Source: Streptomyces melanogenes (GTDB lineage Bacteria > Actinomycetota > Actinomycetes > Streptomycetales > Streptomycetaceae). Taken from it: 64,000 nucleotides of DNA. Below, piece after piece: positions 55,941 through 64,000 of the stretch. Where the stretch lies: NCBI RefSeq assembly GCF_014649795.1, contig NZ_BMTS01000003.1, forward strand, positions 1-64,000, written 5' to 3'. A program made the position numbers and the translations under genes. The stretch's first letter is position 1, and every line of letters begins with the position of its first letter. The notes beneath the pieces were generated by a model that ran no database searches, was not told the origin of the DNA, and worked only from the letters and a program-made list of their open reading frames with translations.

Positions 55941-56483
55941 GTGGCACCCACCCGGTCGGAGTGACGGCGGAGGGGGCCGGGGAGAGCCGGGGCGCGCCTG
56001 CGTACGACGCGGCGCGTCGGGGACGGGGGCTTTCTTCGCGACCTCCGGGTCGCGCTTTCCCACTTCCCGGTCGCATTCCGGAGCCCTGAATTCCCGAGTA
56101 CGGGGAGAGGCGGGGCGGGAGGTAATTTCCCACGGGCGGAATTCGGGGGAATTCATCGGGGTGGCGGCCGCCGCCACCGGTGGGCCCCGGGGGAGCGGTG
56201 CCGTCGCCCGGGTCGTGCGCGGGCGCCTGGTGGGTCCGGGCGGGCCCGTGGGGCGCCCTGGGGGCCGGGGCTGCCCGGCCCCGCGCCGGAGGCGCCGTCG
56301 CGCCGCGTCGCCCGGGGGCCGCCCCGCCGCCGTGGCGCATTTCTTTCCTCCGGCAATTGTCAAGACCGGTGTGCAACCGCGGAGTTCCCGCGATTGAACG
56401 TCTGATCAGCCGCCCGGGCTTGTCCCCAGGTGATTCGGTCCGGGAGATTGACCGCATCACGAACCGCAAAGGGGAGGCACCAG
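55941..56483. other. 540-base region without a recognised gene
   Basis: Between the tRNA terminator and the methyltransferase no frame has a ribosome site and coding-like composition. Repeated short words (GGTCGC, GAATTC) and a lower-GC stretch near 56080-56160 are seen, but no integrase, att repeat or RNA fold was recognised. Confidence 0.5.
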
Positions 56484-57233
56484 GTGAGCACGGAAGAACC
56501 GCAGGGCGGCGAGGTCTACACGGCCGGCAGTGCCAACTTCGATCCGCTGTACGCGGGGAAGGTGCGGACGGAGGGCCTGGGCATGAAGTTCGACTTCGCG
56601 CCCTGGAACATCCCCGAGCCGCAGCCGGTCGTGGTGGCCCTGGAGGCGTCCGGCGCGTTCCGTGGGAAGGTCCTGGACGCGGGGTGCGGCACCGGGCAGA
56701 ACTCGCTCCACCTCAAGAGCCGCGGCCACCAGGTCACCGGCCTCGACTTCTCGCCCTCCGCGATCGGGCAGGCGCAGGAGCGGGCGCGCGAGCGCGGGCT
56801 CGACATGACCTTCGCCGTGTCGGACGCGACGGCCTTCGAGGGCGTCGAGGGCGGCTTCGAGACGGTCCTCGACTACGGGCTGTACCACGTCCTCACCGAC
56901 GAGCAGCGGCGCAAGTACGCGGCGGCGCTGCACCGGGTGACGGCGCCGGGGGCCCGGCTGCACCTGTTCGCCTTCGCGGAGTCCGAGCTGGTCGGCCTGC
57001 CGCCGCAGCAGCTGCGCGTCAGCAAGGACAACTTCCGGGCCAACCTGGAGGGGACGTGGCGGATCCTCGCGATCGAGGACAGCCTGTGCACGACGAACCA
57101 CACGCGTGAGTACTTCGAGAAGCAGCGGGCCGAGACGGGGGGGACGCTGCCGTTCGACCCGAACGCGTTCGACGTCGACGCGAAGGGTCGCATTGTGTAC
57201 CCGATGTCGTACGTGCACGCGGAGCGCGTCTGA
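56484..57233 (+). CDS. Class I SAM-dependent methyltransferase
   Basis: The product has 249 residues. Motif I is VLDAGCGTGQNSLHLKSRGHQVTGLDFSPSAI, followed by DATAFEGVEGGFETVLDYGLYHVL and a C-terminal half with LHLFAFAESELVGLPPQQL. The substrate is not evident; the YTAGSANFDPLYAGKV opening resembles small-molecule methyltransferases of the thiopurine/SAM-11 type. The GTG start follows GGGAGG. Repeat copy D follows its stop. Confidence 0.87.
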   Translation: MSTEEPQGGEVYTAGSANFDPLYAGKVRTEGLGMKFDFAPWNIPEPQPVVVALEASGAFRGKVLDAGCGTGQNSLHLKSRGHQVTGLDFSPSAIGQAQERARERGLDMTFAVSDATAFEGVEGGFETVLDYGLYHVLTDEQRRKYAAALHRVTAPGARLHLFAFAESELVGLPPQQLRVSKDNFRANLEGTWRILAIEDSLCTTNHTREYFEKQRAETGGTLPFDPNAFDVDAKGRIVYPMSYVHAERV

Positions 57234-57270
57234 GGTTGGCCCGGGGTTCGTCTGCGGGCTGAGTGTGGCT

Positions 57271-57367
57271 GGTCGCGCAGTTCCCCGCGCCCCTTGGATG
57301 CCGCTGCGCGGCAATCCCCGGGGCGGCCCGGAGGGGCGCTTTTAGGGGCGCGGGGAACTGCGCGACC
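57271..57367. repeat. Intergenic inverted repeat family, copy D
   Basis: The left core arm (57271-57294) and right arm (57344-57367) are perfect complements over 24 bases, with outer GTCTGCGGGC (57250-57259) and GCCCGCAGAC (57379-57388). It follows the methyltransferase stop and precedes the MFS gene on the same strand. Confidence 0.9.
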
Positions 57368-57412
57368 AGTTGGGGACGGCCCGCAGACGCATGACCCGGC
57401 ACACACACCGGT

Positions 57413-57418
57413 TAGCAT
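57413..57418 (+). promoter_or_regulatory. -10 candidate for a leaderless MFS mRNA
   Basis: TAGCAT lies 5 bases before the GTG start codon, so transcription would begin at or next to the start codon. There is no ribosome binding site. A weak -35-like ATGACC lies near 57391. Confidence 0.4.
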
Positions 57419-57423
57419 CGCCC

Positions 57424-58683
57424 GTGACCGCCGACACCCAAGCCCCCGCCAGAACCCGCATACTCGCCGACCTCACCCCCCTCCGCAGTTCCCCGGACTA
57501 CCGGCGGCTGTGGTTCGGGAACACCATCTCGTGGGTGGGGCAGGGGATGACCTCCCTGGCGATCTCGCTCCAGGTGTACGACATCACCGAGTCCAGCTTC
57601 AGCGTGGGGCTCGTGGGGCTGTTCTCGCTCGTGCCGCTGATGGTGTTCGGGCTGTACGGCGGGGCGATCGCGGACACCGTGGACCGGCGCACGCTCGGGC
57701 TGGCCAGTGCGTCCGGGTCCGCCGTGCTCTCGGCGGGGCTCGCCGCCGCCGCGATCGCCGGGTTCGCGCACGTGTGGTTCCTGTACGGGATCGTCGCGCT
57801 GCAGTCCGTGTGCGCGGCCCTCAACGGGCCTGCCCGGTCCTCCATGATCCCCCGGCTGCTGCCTCCCGAGCAGCTGCCCGCGGCCAACGCGCTCAACTCC
57901 ATCACCATGACCTCGGGCACCCTGCTCGGCCCGATGCTGGGCGGGCTGATCGTCGGGTTCGCCGGGTACCAGTCGGCGTACCTCATCGACGCCGTCACCT
58001 TCGCCGCCTCCCTCTACGCGATGTGGCGGCTGCCGTCGATGCTGCCCGACCGGGACCGTACGGCCGCCAAGCGGGCCTCCGTCCTCGACGGGTTCCGCTT
58101 CCTCGCCACCCGGCCCAACCTCCGCATGACGTTCTTCTCCGACTTCTGTGCCATGATCCTGGCGCACCCCCGCGCCCTGTTCCCGGCCGTCGCCGCGCTC
58201 TGGTACGGCGGTGACGCCCGCACCACCGGGCTCCTGGTCGCCGCGCCCGCGCTGGGCGCGCTGCTCGGCGGGGTGTTCTCGGGGTGGCTGAGCCGCATCC
58301 ACCGGCACGGGCTCGCGATCCTGCTGGCGGTGGGCGCGTGGGGCGCCGCGATCGCCGTGTTCGGGCTGACCCGCGACCTCTGGCTGGGGCTGCTCTTCCT
58401 CGCGCTCGCGGGATGCGCCGACACCGTGTCCATGGTGTTCCGCAACACCATGCTCCAGGTCGCCGCCCCGGACGAGATGCGCGGGCGGCTGCAGGGCGTC
58501 TTCATCGTCGTCGTGGCCGGCGGGCCCCGGCTGGGGGACTTCCTCGCGGGCACCACCGCCGACCTCGCCTCGCCCACGGTCGCCGTCACCGGCGGCGGCC
58601 TCGCGTGCGTGCTCGCCGTGACGCTGCTCGGCGTCACCCGCCGCCGGTTCGCGCGGTACGACTCCCGCGACCCCGAGGCGTAA
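57424..58683 (+). CDS. MFS exporter of the EntS-like type
   Basis: The product has 419 residues with about 12 helices. LRSSPDYRRLWFGNTISWVGQGMTSLAISLQVYDIT is the typical opening of the MFS_3 (enterobactin exporter) group, and PARSSMIPRLLPPEQLPAANALNSITM is also characteristic. The substrate is unknown; many relatives sit in siderophore or drug-resistance loci. The GTG at 57424 is chosen because it follows TAGCAT; upstream ATG codons at 57370 and 57391 fall in or beside repeat sequence. Confidence 0.88.
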   Translation: MTADTQAPARTRILADLTPLRSSPDYRRLWFGNTISWVGQGMTSLAISLQVYDITESSFSVGLVGLFSLVPLMVFGLYGGAIADTVDRRTLGLASASGSAVLSAGLAAAAIAGFAHVWFLYGIVALQSVCAALNGPARSSMIPRLLPPEQLPAANALNSITMTSGTLLGPMLGGLIVGFAGYQSAYLIDAVTFAASLYAMWRLPSMLPDRDRTAAKRASVLDGFRFLATRPNLRMTFFSDFCAMILAHPRALFPAVAALWYGGDARTTGLLVAAPALGALLGGVFSGWLSRIHRHGLAILLAVGAWGAAIAVFGLTRDLWLGLLFLALAGCADTVSMVFRNTMLQVAAPDEMRGRLQGVFIVVVAGGPRLGDFLAGTTADLASPTVAVTGGGLACVLAVTLLGVTRRRFARYDSRDPEA

Positions 58684-58800
58684 CAGCGGGCCCTGGCGGG
58701 TAGCTGCCAAGTCGCTTATCCGCCACGGCAGTTCAGTCCCGGGGTCCGGTAAACCGCCCGACACTCTTCGCAGCAACCCGGCGAAGAGAGGGCAGCGTTC

Positions 58801-61800
58801 ATGACCAGAGCATCCCGGAGACGTGGGGCCCGGCTGGTCCCGATCGGGCTCGCACTCGTCCTGCTCCCGGTCGGCCCGGCCGTCGGATCGCCCCGGGGAG
58901 CCGCCGCCCCCGTACGGAACGCCGCGCACACCGTCACGCTCCTCACCGGCGACAAGGTCACCGTCACCGACCTCGGCGGCGGCCGGAAGGCCGTCACGGT
59001 GGAGCGGGCGCGCGGCGCCACCGGGGCCGTGCGCAGCCAGACCGTCGACGGCCGCGTCCGTGTCGTCCCGGACGAGGCCCGGCCGTACCTCGCCGACGGG
59101 ACCCTCGACCCCCGCCTCTTCGACGTCAGCGGGCTCATCGAGCAGGGGCTGGGCGGCGGTTCGCTGCCGCTCCTCGTCACGTACGGGAAGGGGCGTTCCG
59201 TACGCGAAGCCCTTCCGCCCGGCGTGCAGCCCGTCCGTACGCTTCCCAGCATCGGCGGCGCGGCCGTCCGGGCCGCCGGGGACGGGGCCTTCTGGCGTGC
59301 GCTGACCGCCGCCCCCAAGGCGCGCGGCTTCTCCGGCGGCATCGCCAAGGTCTGGCTCGACGGGCGCGTGAAGGCCGCGATGGCCGAGTCCAACGCCCAG
59401 ATCGGCACCCCGCAGGCGTGGGCCGCCGGGCTCACCGGCAAGGGCGTGAAGGTCGCCGTCCTGGACACCGGCGTCGACGCGGACCACCCCGATCTGACCG
59501 GGCGCGTCGGTGCGAGCAAGTCGTTCATCGAGGGCGAGGAGGTCGCCGACCGCAACGGCCACGGCACCCACGTCACCTCCACGGTCGGCGGCTCCGGCGC
59601 CGCGTCCGACGGGCAGGAGAAGGGCGTGGCGCCCGGCGCCGACCTCGCCGTCGGCAAGGTGCTCTCGGACGCGGGCACCGGCTCCGAGTCGCAGATCATC
59701 GCCGGGATGGAGTGGGCCGCCAAGGACGTCCGCGCGAAGGTCGTCTCGATGAGCCTCGGCTCGCAGGAGGCGAGCGACGGCACCGACCCGATGGCCCGGG
59801 CCGTCAACACGCTCTCGCACGACACCGGCGCGCTCTTCGTCATCGCGGCGGGCAACACCGGCGCGCCCTCCTCCATCGGCTCCCCGGGCGCCGCCGACGC
59901 CGCCCTGACCGTCGGCGCCGTCGACTCCGCCGACCAGGCCGCCTACTTCAGCAGCCAGGGCCCGCGCCTGGGCGACAACGCCCTCAAGCCCGACCTCGCC
60001 GCCCCCGGCGTCGACATCCTGGCCGCCCGCTCCCGGTACACGGCCGGATCGGGCCCGTACACGGCCATGAGCGGCACCTCGATGGCCACCCCGCACGTCG
60101 CGGGCGTCGCCGCGCTGCTCGCCGAGGAGCATCCCGACTGGAGTGGGCAGCGGCTGAAGGACGCGCTGATGTCCACGTCGAAGGTGCTGGACGCCGAGCC
60201 GTACGCGCTGGGCGCGGGCCGCGTCGACGTCCCGGCGGCGACCACCGCGTCCGTCACCGCGACCGGCAGCGCCGACCTGGGCTTCGTGCGCTGGCCGTAC
60301 GGGGATGACAAGCCGGTGACGCGGACGCTGACCTACACCAACTCCTCCAATGCGGCCGTGCGGTTGGCGCTGTCCGTCGACGGGGGCGCGCCCGCCGGTG
60401 TGGTCTCCCTCGCCGACACCGAGCTCACCGTCCCCGCCCACGGCGCCGCGCACACCACCGTCACCGGCGACGGCACGCACGCGGCCGTGGGGCACACCGG
60501 TGGCCGCGTCACGGCGTCCGTCGGCGGGAAGCCGGTCGCGCACACCGCGTTCGGGATGGTGAAGGAGGAGGAGCGGTACGACCTCACCGTGCACGTCAAG
60601 GACCGCGACGGCGCCCCGAGCCCGGCGAACCTCTCCGTGCAGCAACTCGCCCAGGGCCAGGACCCGTTCGGGGCGGCGGTCGGTGACTCGGGCACGCTCA
60701 CCCTGCGGCTGAAGCCGGGCACGTACACCGTCGACTCGTTCCTCGACGTACGCGGCGGCAAGGGCGCGGACTCCCTCGGTCTCGGGTACCTCTCCGATCC
60801 CGAGGTGGTGCTCGACCGGGACCGCGAGATCACCCTGGACGGGCGGCGGCTGCGCGAGCTGCGGGCCGACGTGGACCGGCGCACCGAGACGCGCCAGCTG
60901 CTGATGGAGTACGCCCGCAGCGCCAACGGCGCGACCGTCTCGGGCGCGGTGCAGGTGCCGGTCGCGTACGACAGCGTCTTCGCGGCGCCGACGCGGAAGG
61001 TGCGCACCGGCACCTTCGAGTACCGCACGGTGTGGCGGCTCGGCAAGCCGCTGCTCGACGTCGAGGCGGGCGGGCGGCGGCTCGGCGACGCGCTGGTGCA
61101 GGCGGGCTCGACGCCGTTCGACGGGCGGCGCCGGGTGGGGGTCGCGGACGCCGGGACGGGGACCGAGGCCGAGTACGCGGGCAGGGACGTGCGCGGCAAG
61201 GCCGTCCTCGTCCGCGCCGCCACCGGGGTCACCCCGCAGCAGCAGGCGGCGGCGGCCCAACGGGCGGGCGTGGCCGCGCTGTTCGTGACGGATGACGCGC
61301 CGGGCCGCCTCAGCGAGTGGTTCGGCACGGACGCGGGCGGGGACGCGCCGCTGGCGGTGGCGTCGGTGAACGCGGCGGACGCGGCGCGGCTGCGGGAGGT
61401 TTCCCGTCGGGGCGGTACGGCCGTGCTGGTGGGCACGCGCTACAGCCCGTACGTCTACGACCTCTCCGAAGGCCACCCCGGGGCCGTCCCGGACGGCGAT
61501 CTCACGTACCGGCCGCGTGGGCGTGAACTGGCCACGGTGGACACGGCGTTCCACACGCCGGGCGGCCCGGCCACGGGCGGCGAGTTCCGCTACTCGATCA
61601 CCGGCACCTTCCCGATCGGCTTCGGCTTCGCGGAGCGGATCGCGTATCCGGCGCGGCGCACCGACTACGTCAGCACCGGTCCCGGCCAGCGCTGGCACGA
61701 GTCGGTGACGCTGGGCGAGTCGGCCCTGGAGGAGCGCAGCGGCCTGGTGACGTATCGGGGCGGCACCCGGACCCCGCTCGACTGGTTCGGCCCCGTGTGG

Positions 61801-62472
61801 CACCCGTGGCTCGGCTCGGGCCTGGGCTGGGGGCAGCAACGCACGGGCAACGACCTGCAGTTCAACACGCCGGGGTGGGGGGACGGGGGCGCCGACCACA
61901 CGGGGTTCGGCGACGTCTGGAGCCAGCCGTCGATGACGCAGGTCACGTCGGTGTACGTGGACGGGGTCCAGGTCGACCGGCGGGTCGGGTCGGGGGCGTA
62001 CGCGTGGGGCGTGGACCCGGCCGTGCACACGTTCCGGGTGACCACGGACACGACGCTGGACCCGTCGGTGTGGCGGTTGTCCACCCGGGGGCACGCCGAG
62101 TGGACGTTCCGGTCCGCCGAGACGCCTGGCGACCGGGCGACGACGCTTCCGCTGTTGAACCTGGGCTTCGATGTGCCGACGGATCTGTCGGGGAATGTGT
62201 CGGGGCGGCGGGTTCCGGTGGGGCTTCGGGCGTCGTATGTGGCGGGGGCGTCTGTGGGGACGGGGCGGATTGGGGCTGGGGTGTTGGAGGTGTCGTACGA
62301 CGACGGGGGTACGTGGGGGCGGGTTGGGTTGTCGGGGGTCGGTGCGGGGGTGTGGCGGGGGGAGTTGAGGGTGCCGGTGGGGGTGCGGTTCGTTTCGCTG
62401 CGGGGGGTGGCTCGGGATGATCGGGGTGGGGTGGTGCGGGAGGAGGTGGTGCGGGCGGCGGGGGTGCGTTGA
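58801..62472 (+). CDS. Large secreted subtilisin-like serine protease (S8)
   Basis: The product has 1223 residues. The signal peptide is RLVPIGLALVLLPVGPAVGS. An inhibitor-like prodomain (about 40-190) is followed by the S8 domain with catalytic Asp222 (VAVLDTGVDADHPDL), His254 (RNGHGTHV) and Ser427 (MSGTSMATPHVAG) and oxyanion Asn352 (AAGNTG). The long C-terminal part includes a PA-like domain (YAGRDVRGKAVLVRAATG, then AGVAALFVT) and beta-rich modules. There is no sorting signal, so it is released. Its size fits large Streptomyces subtilases. The end is coded in a GGGTGGG-rich stretch with unusual composition. Confidence 0.95.
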   Translation: MTRASRRRGARLVPIGLALVLLPVGPAVGSPRGAAAPVRNAAHTVTLLTGDKVTVTDLGGGRKAVTVERARGATGAVRSQTVDGRVRVVPDEARPYLADGTLDPRLFDVSGLIEQGLGGGSLPLLVTYGKGRSVREALPPGVQPVRTLPSIGGAAVRAAGDGAFWRALTAAPKARGFSGGIAKVWLDGRVKAAMAESNAQIGTPQAWAAGLTGKGVKVAVLDTGVDADHPDLTGRVGASKSFIEGEEVADRNGHGTHVTSTVGGSGAASDGQEKGVAPGADLAVGKVLSDAGTGSESQIIAGMEWAAKDVRAKVVSMSLGSQEASDGTDPMARAVNTLSHDTGALFVIAAGNTGAPSSIGSPGAADAALTVGAVDSADQAAYFSSQGPRLGDNALKPDLAAPGVDILAARSRYTAGSGPYTAMSGTSMATPHVAGVAALLAEEHPDWSGQRLKDALMSTSKVLDAEPYALGAGRVDVPAATTASVTATGSADLGFVRWPYGDDKPVTRTLTYTNSSNAAVRLALSVDGGAPAGVVSLADTELTVPAHGAAHTTVTGDGTHAAVGHTGGRVTASVGGKPVAHTAFGMVKEEERYDLTVHVKDRDGAPSPANLSVQQLAQGQDPFGAAVGDSGTLTLRLKPGTYTVDSFLDVRGGKGADSLGLGYLSDPEVVLDRDREITLDGRRLRELRADVDRRTETRQLLMEYARSANGATVSGAVQVPVAYDSVFAAPTRKVRTGTFEYRTVWRLGKPLLDVEAGGRRLGDALVQAGSTPFDGRRRVGVADAGTGTEAEYAGRDVRGKAVLVRAATGVTPQQQAAAAQRAGVAALFVTDDAPGRLSEWFGTDAGGDAPLAVASVNAADAARLREVSRRGGTAVLVGTRYSPYVYDLSEGHPGAVPDGDLTYRPRGRELATVDTAFHTPGGPATGGEFRYSITGTFPIGFGFAERIAYPARRTDYVSTGPGQRWHESVTLGESALEERSGLVTYRGGTRTPLDWFGPVWHPWLGSGLGWGQQRTGNDLQFNTPGWGDGGADHTGFGDVWSQPSMTQVTSVYVDGVQVDRRVGSGAYAWGVDPAVHTFRVTTDTTLDPSVWRLSTRGHAEWTFRSAETPGDRATTLPLLNLGFDVPTDLSGNVSGRRVPVGLRASYVAGASVGTGRIGAGVLEVSYDDGGTWGRVGLSGVGAGVWRGELRVPVGVRFVSLRGVARDDRGGVVREEVVRAAGVR

Positions 62473-62556
62473 CCGGGAGTTTGTCCCCCACCCCGCCCCT
62501 TCCCGAAAGCCCTGGGCCGGGCGGCTTGGTTCTTCGTCTGCGGGTGGTGTGTGGCT

Positions 62557-62632
62557 GGTCGCGCAGTTCCCCGCGCCCCTACAGGGGCGCCCCGAAGGGG
62601 CGCATTTAAGGGGCGCGGGGAACTGCGCGACC
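62557..62632. repeat. Intergenic inverted repeat family, copy E
   Basis: Core arms at 62557-62580 and 62609-62632 are perfect complements over 24 bases, flanked by GTCTGCGGG and GGCCCGCAGAC on the outside. It lies between the convergent protease and carboxyltransferase genes. The next 100 bases carry further GC-rich palindromes. Confidence 0.9.
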
Positions 62633-62749
62633 AGTTGGGGACGGCCCGCAGACGAAAGGAATCCGGGGTGCAGGGGCGCAGCCCCGCCCGGGGGTCCGGG
62701 GGCGTAGCCCCCGGGAAACCAGCTTCACCCCCACCCACCCCCGGAGGGT

Positions 62750-64000
62750 TTAGGGAAGGGGTCGGGTGGGGGACGTCACCCCCCGGGCCAAGCCGAGGCT
62801 TACCAGGTCCTGGGGGCGTAGCCCCAGCTGGTCCGCCGTGGTCCGTACCGCCCCCACCCCCCGCTTCAAGATCGCCGCCGCCAACTCCGGCGCGATCACG
62901 GAGAAGTAGCTGGACGGCGTCACCCACGTACGGCCGGGAGAGGCGAGGGCGAGGGCCCCGCCCGAGCCGCCCTCGCCGATCACCAGCGTGGTGACCGGCA
63001 CCCCCACCCCCGCCACGGCGGCGAAGCAGTCCGCGATCGCCGCGCCCTGGCCAGCCCGTTCCGCCGCCGCGTCGTTCGCCGCGCCCGGCGTGTCGACCAG
63101 GGTCAGGACGGGCACGCCGAGGCGGTCGGCGAGGCGGAGGAGGCGGGCGGCGGTGCGGTAGCCCGCCGGGCGGGTCGCGGTGCCGGCCTGGGCCGCGTAC
63201 GCGACCGTACGCCCGCCCCGCTCCCCGAACCCGCACAGCATCCCGGGATCCACACCCCCGCACCGGTCCCCGCTGACCCCCAGGCGGAAGTCGAAGTACG
63301 CGTCCAGGTACGCCGCCGCCCGGGGGCGGGACGACGCGCGCGCCTGGGACACCGCCTCCCACCCCGTCCCCGGCAGCCCCGCCCCGCCGAGCGCACAAGG
63401 CACCTCCGCCGGGGCCGGGCCGTCCGGCGTCCCGCCGGAGAGCAGCCCCAGCCACCTCCCCAGCACCCCGCGCAGCTGCCCCACCGGCACCACCGCGTCC
63501 ACCGCCCCGGCCGCCAGCTGCCCCTCCGCCGCGTACGCCGCCGGATCCGCGTCGGCGGGCCGTACCCGCGAACCCGCGAAGCCCACCTGCGCGCCCGGCA
63601 GCGCCAGGACCACGTCCGCGCCCGCGCCGAGCGTGGCCCAGCCGCCGCCCGTCGTCGGGTCGCGCAGGACCGCGATCTGGGGGAGCCCGGCGGAGCGCAG
63701 CAGGGTGGACTGGCGGGCCACCCGCTGGAGTTGGGTGAGCGCTACCATGCCCTCCTGCATCCGGCTGCCACCGGTCGCGATCAGCGAGACCAGCGGCAGC
63801 CGCCGCTCCCGCGCCGCCCGGTACGCCGCCTCGAGCCGGTCACCCGTACGCTCGCCCAACGACCCGCCCAGGAAGCCGAATTCGAAGGAGAGCACGACGC
63901 AGGCTCGGCCTGCCACGTCCGCCTCGCCGTAGATCACGGACTCCTGCTCGCCCGTGCGCTCCCGCGCCCGCGCCCGCGACGCCGCGTACCCCTCCCACCC
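62750..64000 (-). CDS. Fused beta-alpha acyl-CoA carboxylase carboxyltransferase, C-terminal 416 residues
   Basis: The gene enters from beyond the right edge, and its start is not seen. The first visible half is AccD-like (FLGGSLGERTGDRLEAAYRAA, IATGGSRMQEGMVALTQLQR). The second half is AccA-like (VPVLTLVDTPGAAND, VTTLVIGEGGSGGALALASPGR, SYFSVIAPELAAAILKRG). Both halves of the carboxyltransferase active site are therefore on one chain. It transfers carboxyl from biotin to an acyl-CoA. The TAA stop lies inside a repeated GC-rich element. No biotin carboxylase is adjacent in the window. Confidence 0.9.
   Translation of the reverse strand, partial: GWEGYAASRARARERTGEQESVIYGEADVAGRACVVLSFEFGFLGGSLGERTGDRLEAAYRAARERRLPLVSLIATGGSRMQEGMVALTQLQRVARQSTLLRSAGLPQIAVLRDPTTGGGWATLGAGADVVLALPGAQVGFAGSRVRPADADPAAYAAEGQLAAGAVDAVVPVGQLRGVLGRWLGLLSGGTPDGPAPAEVPCALGGAGLPGTGWEAVSQARASSRPRAAAYLDAYFDFRLGVSGDRCGGVDPGMLCGFGERGGRTVAYAAQAGTATRPAGYRTAARLLRLADRLGVPVLTLVDTPGAANDAAAERAGQGAAIADCFAAVAGVGVPVTTLVIGEGGSGGALALASPGRTWVTPSSYFSVIAPELAAAILKRGVGAVRTTADQLGLRPQDLVSLGLARGVTSPTRPLP

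Noticed and set aside
55460..56483. Integrated element at the tRNA cluster
   Set aside because: No integrase gene, no second copy of a tRNA 3' end and no plasmid-type genes were found downstream.
57412..62094. 1560-codon open frame antisense to the MFS and subtilisin genes
   Set aside because: It spans two clear sense genes and the gap between them, and its product is Arg/Gly/His-rich with no domains.

Overview
The window is high-GC actinobacterial chromosome and almost certainly Streptomyces. The signs are strong G/C bias at third codon positions, frequent GTG starts, 4-nt start/stop overlaps, XRE/DUF397 regulator pairs, a SARP activator, a principal-type sigma factor of the HrdA kind, and a secreted M4 protease and subtilisin. 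Gene content and order (zur-znu-glyS, dus, ppdK, nirBD, dnaG, hrdA) look like core-chromosome synteny with other streptomycetes. That comparison is from memory, not from an alignment.

Left part (1-17 kb): the first bases hold the N-terminus of a biotin carboxylase gene reading off the edge. Next comes a SARP activator facing a gamma-butyrolactone-receptor-like TetR. Both promoters carry a 22-bp dyad of the same design, and a 30-bp perfect hairpin separates the convergent genes. A zinc module follows (zur and znuACB with two Zur boxes), with a 173-bp palindromic MITE-like insert between znuB and zur. Then come glyS, a sensor kinase/response regulator/DUF4097 operon, a TetR gene with an aldo/keto reductase, and an MFS pump divergent from an XRE regulator.

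Middle part (16-31 kb): an XRE/DUF397 pair is divergent from a small-protein cassette ending in a 43-residue Gly/Asp-rich peptide and a compact protein kinase. A possible attenuator lies between peptide and kinase. This is the best candidate here for an undescribed system. It is followed by a drug MFS pump, dus, ppdK, an ArsR-like regulator, a KimA-like APC transporter and two short-chain dehydrogenases. One of the dehydrogenases shares an operator with a TetR gene.

Right part (31-64 kb): nirBD with a GlnR-type box, a class F-like sortase with a secreted partner, a class IV aminotransferase, an FMN reductase, an M4 protease, a CseC-like kinase with a lipoprotein but no response regulator, a GGCT-fold protein converging on a SanA-like protein, a sirohydrochlorin chelatase (siroheme for NirB), dgt, a ferredoxin-reductase-like flavoprotein, dnaG, an HrdA-like sigma factor, a heterodimeric ABC exporter, an FGGY kinase and three tRNAs (two Asn, one CAU). 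The end holds a methyltransferase, an MFS exporter, a 1223-residue subtilisin, and a partial carboxyltransferase with a beta-like half followed by an alpha-like half.

Five copies of a long intergenic inverted repeat lie downstream of genes across the window and probably act as terminators. No CRISPR array, rRNA, complete insertion sequence, replication origin or integrated island was seen.
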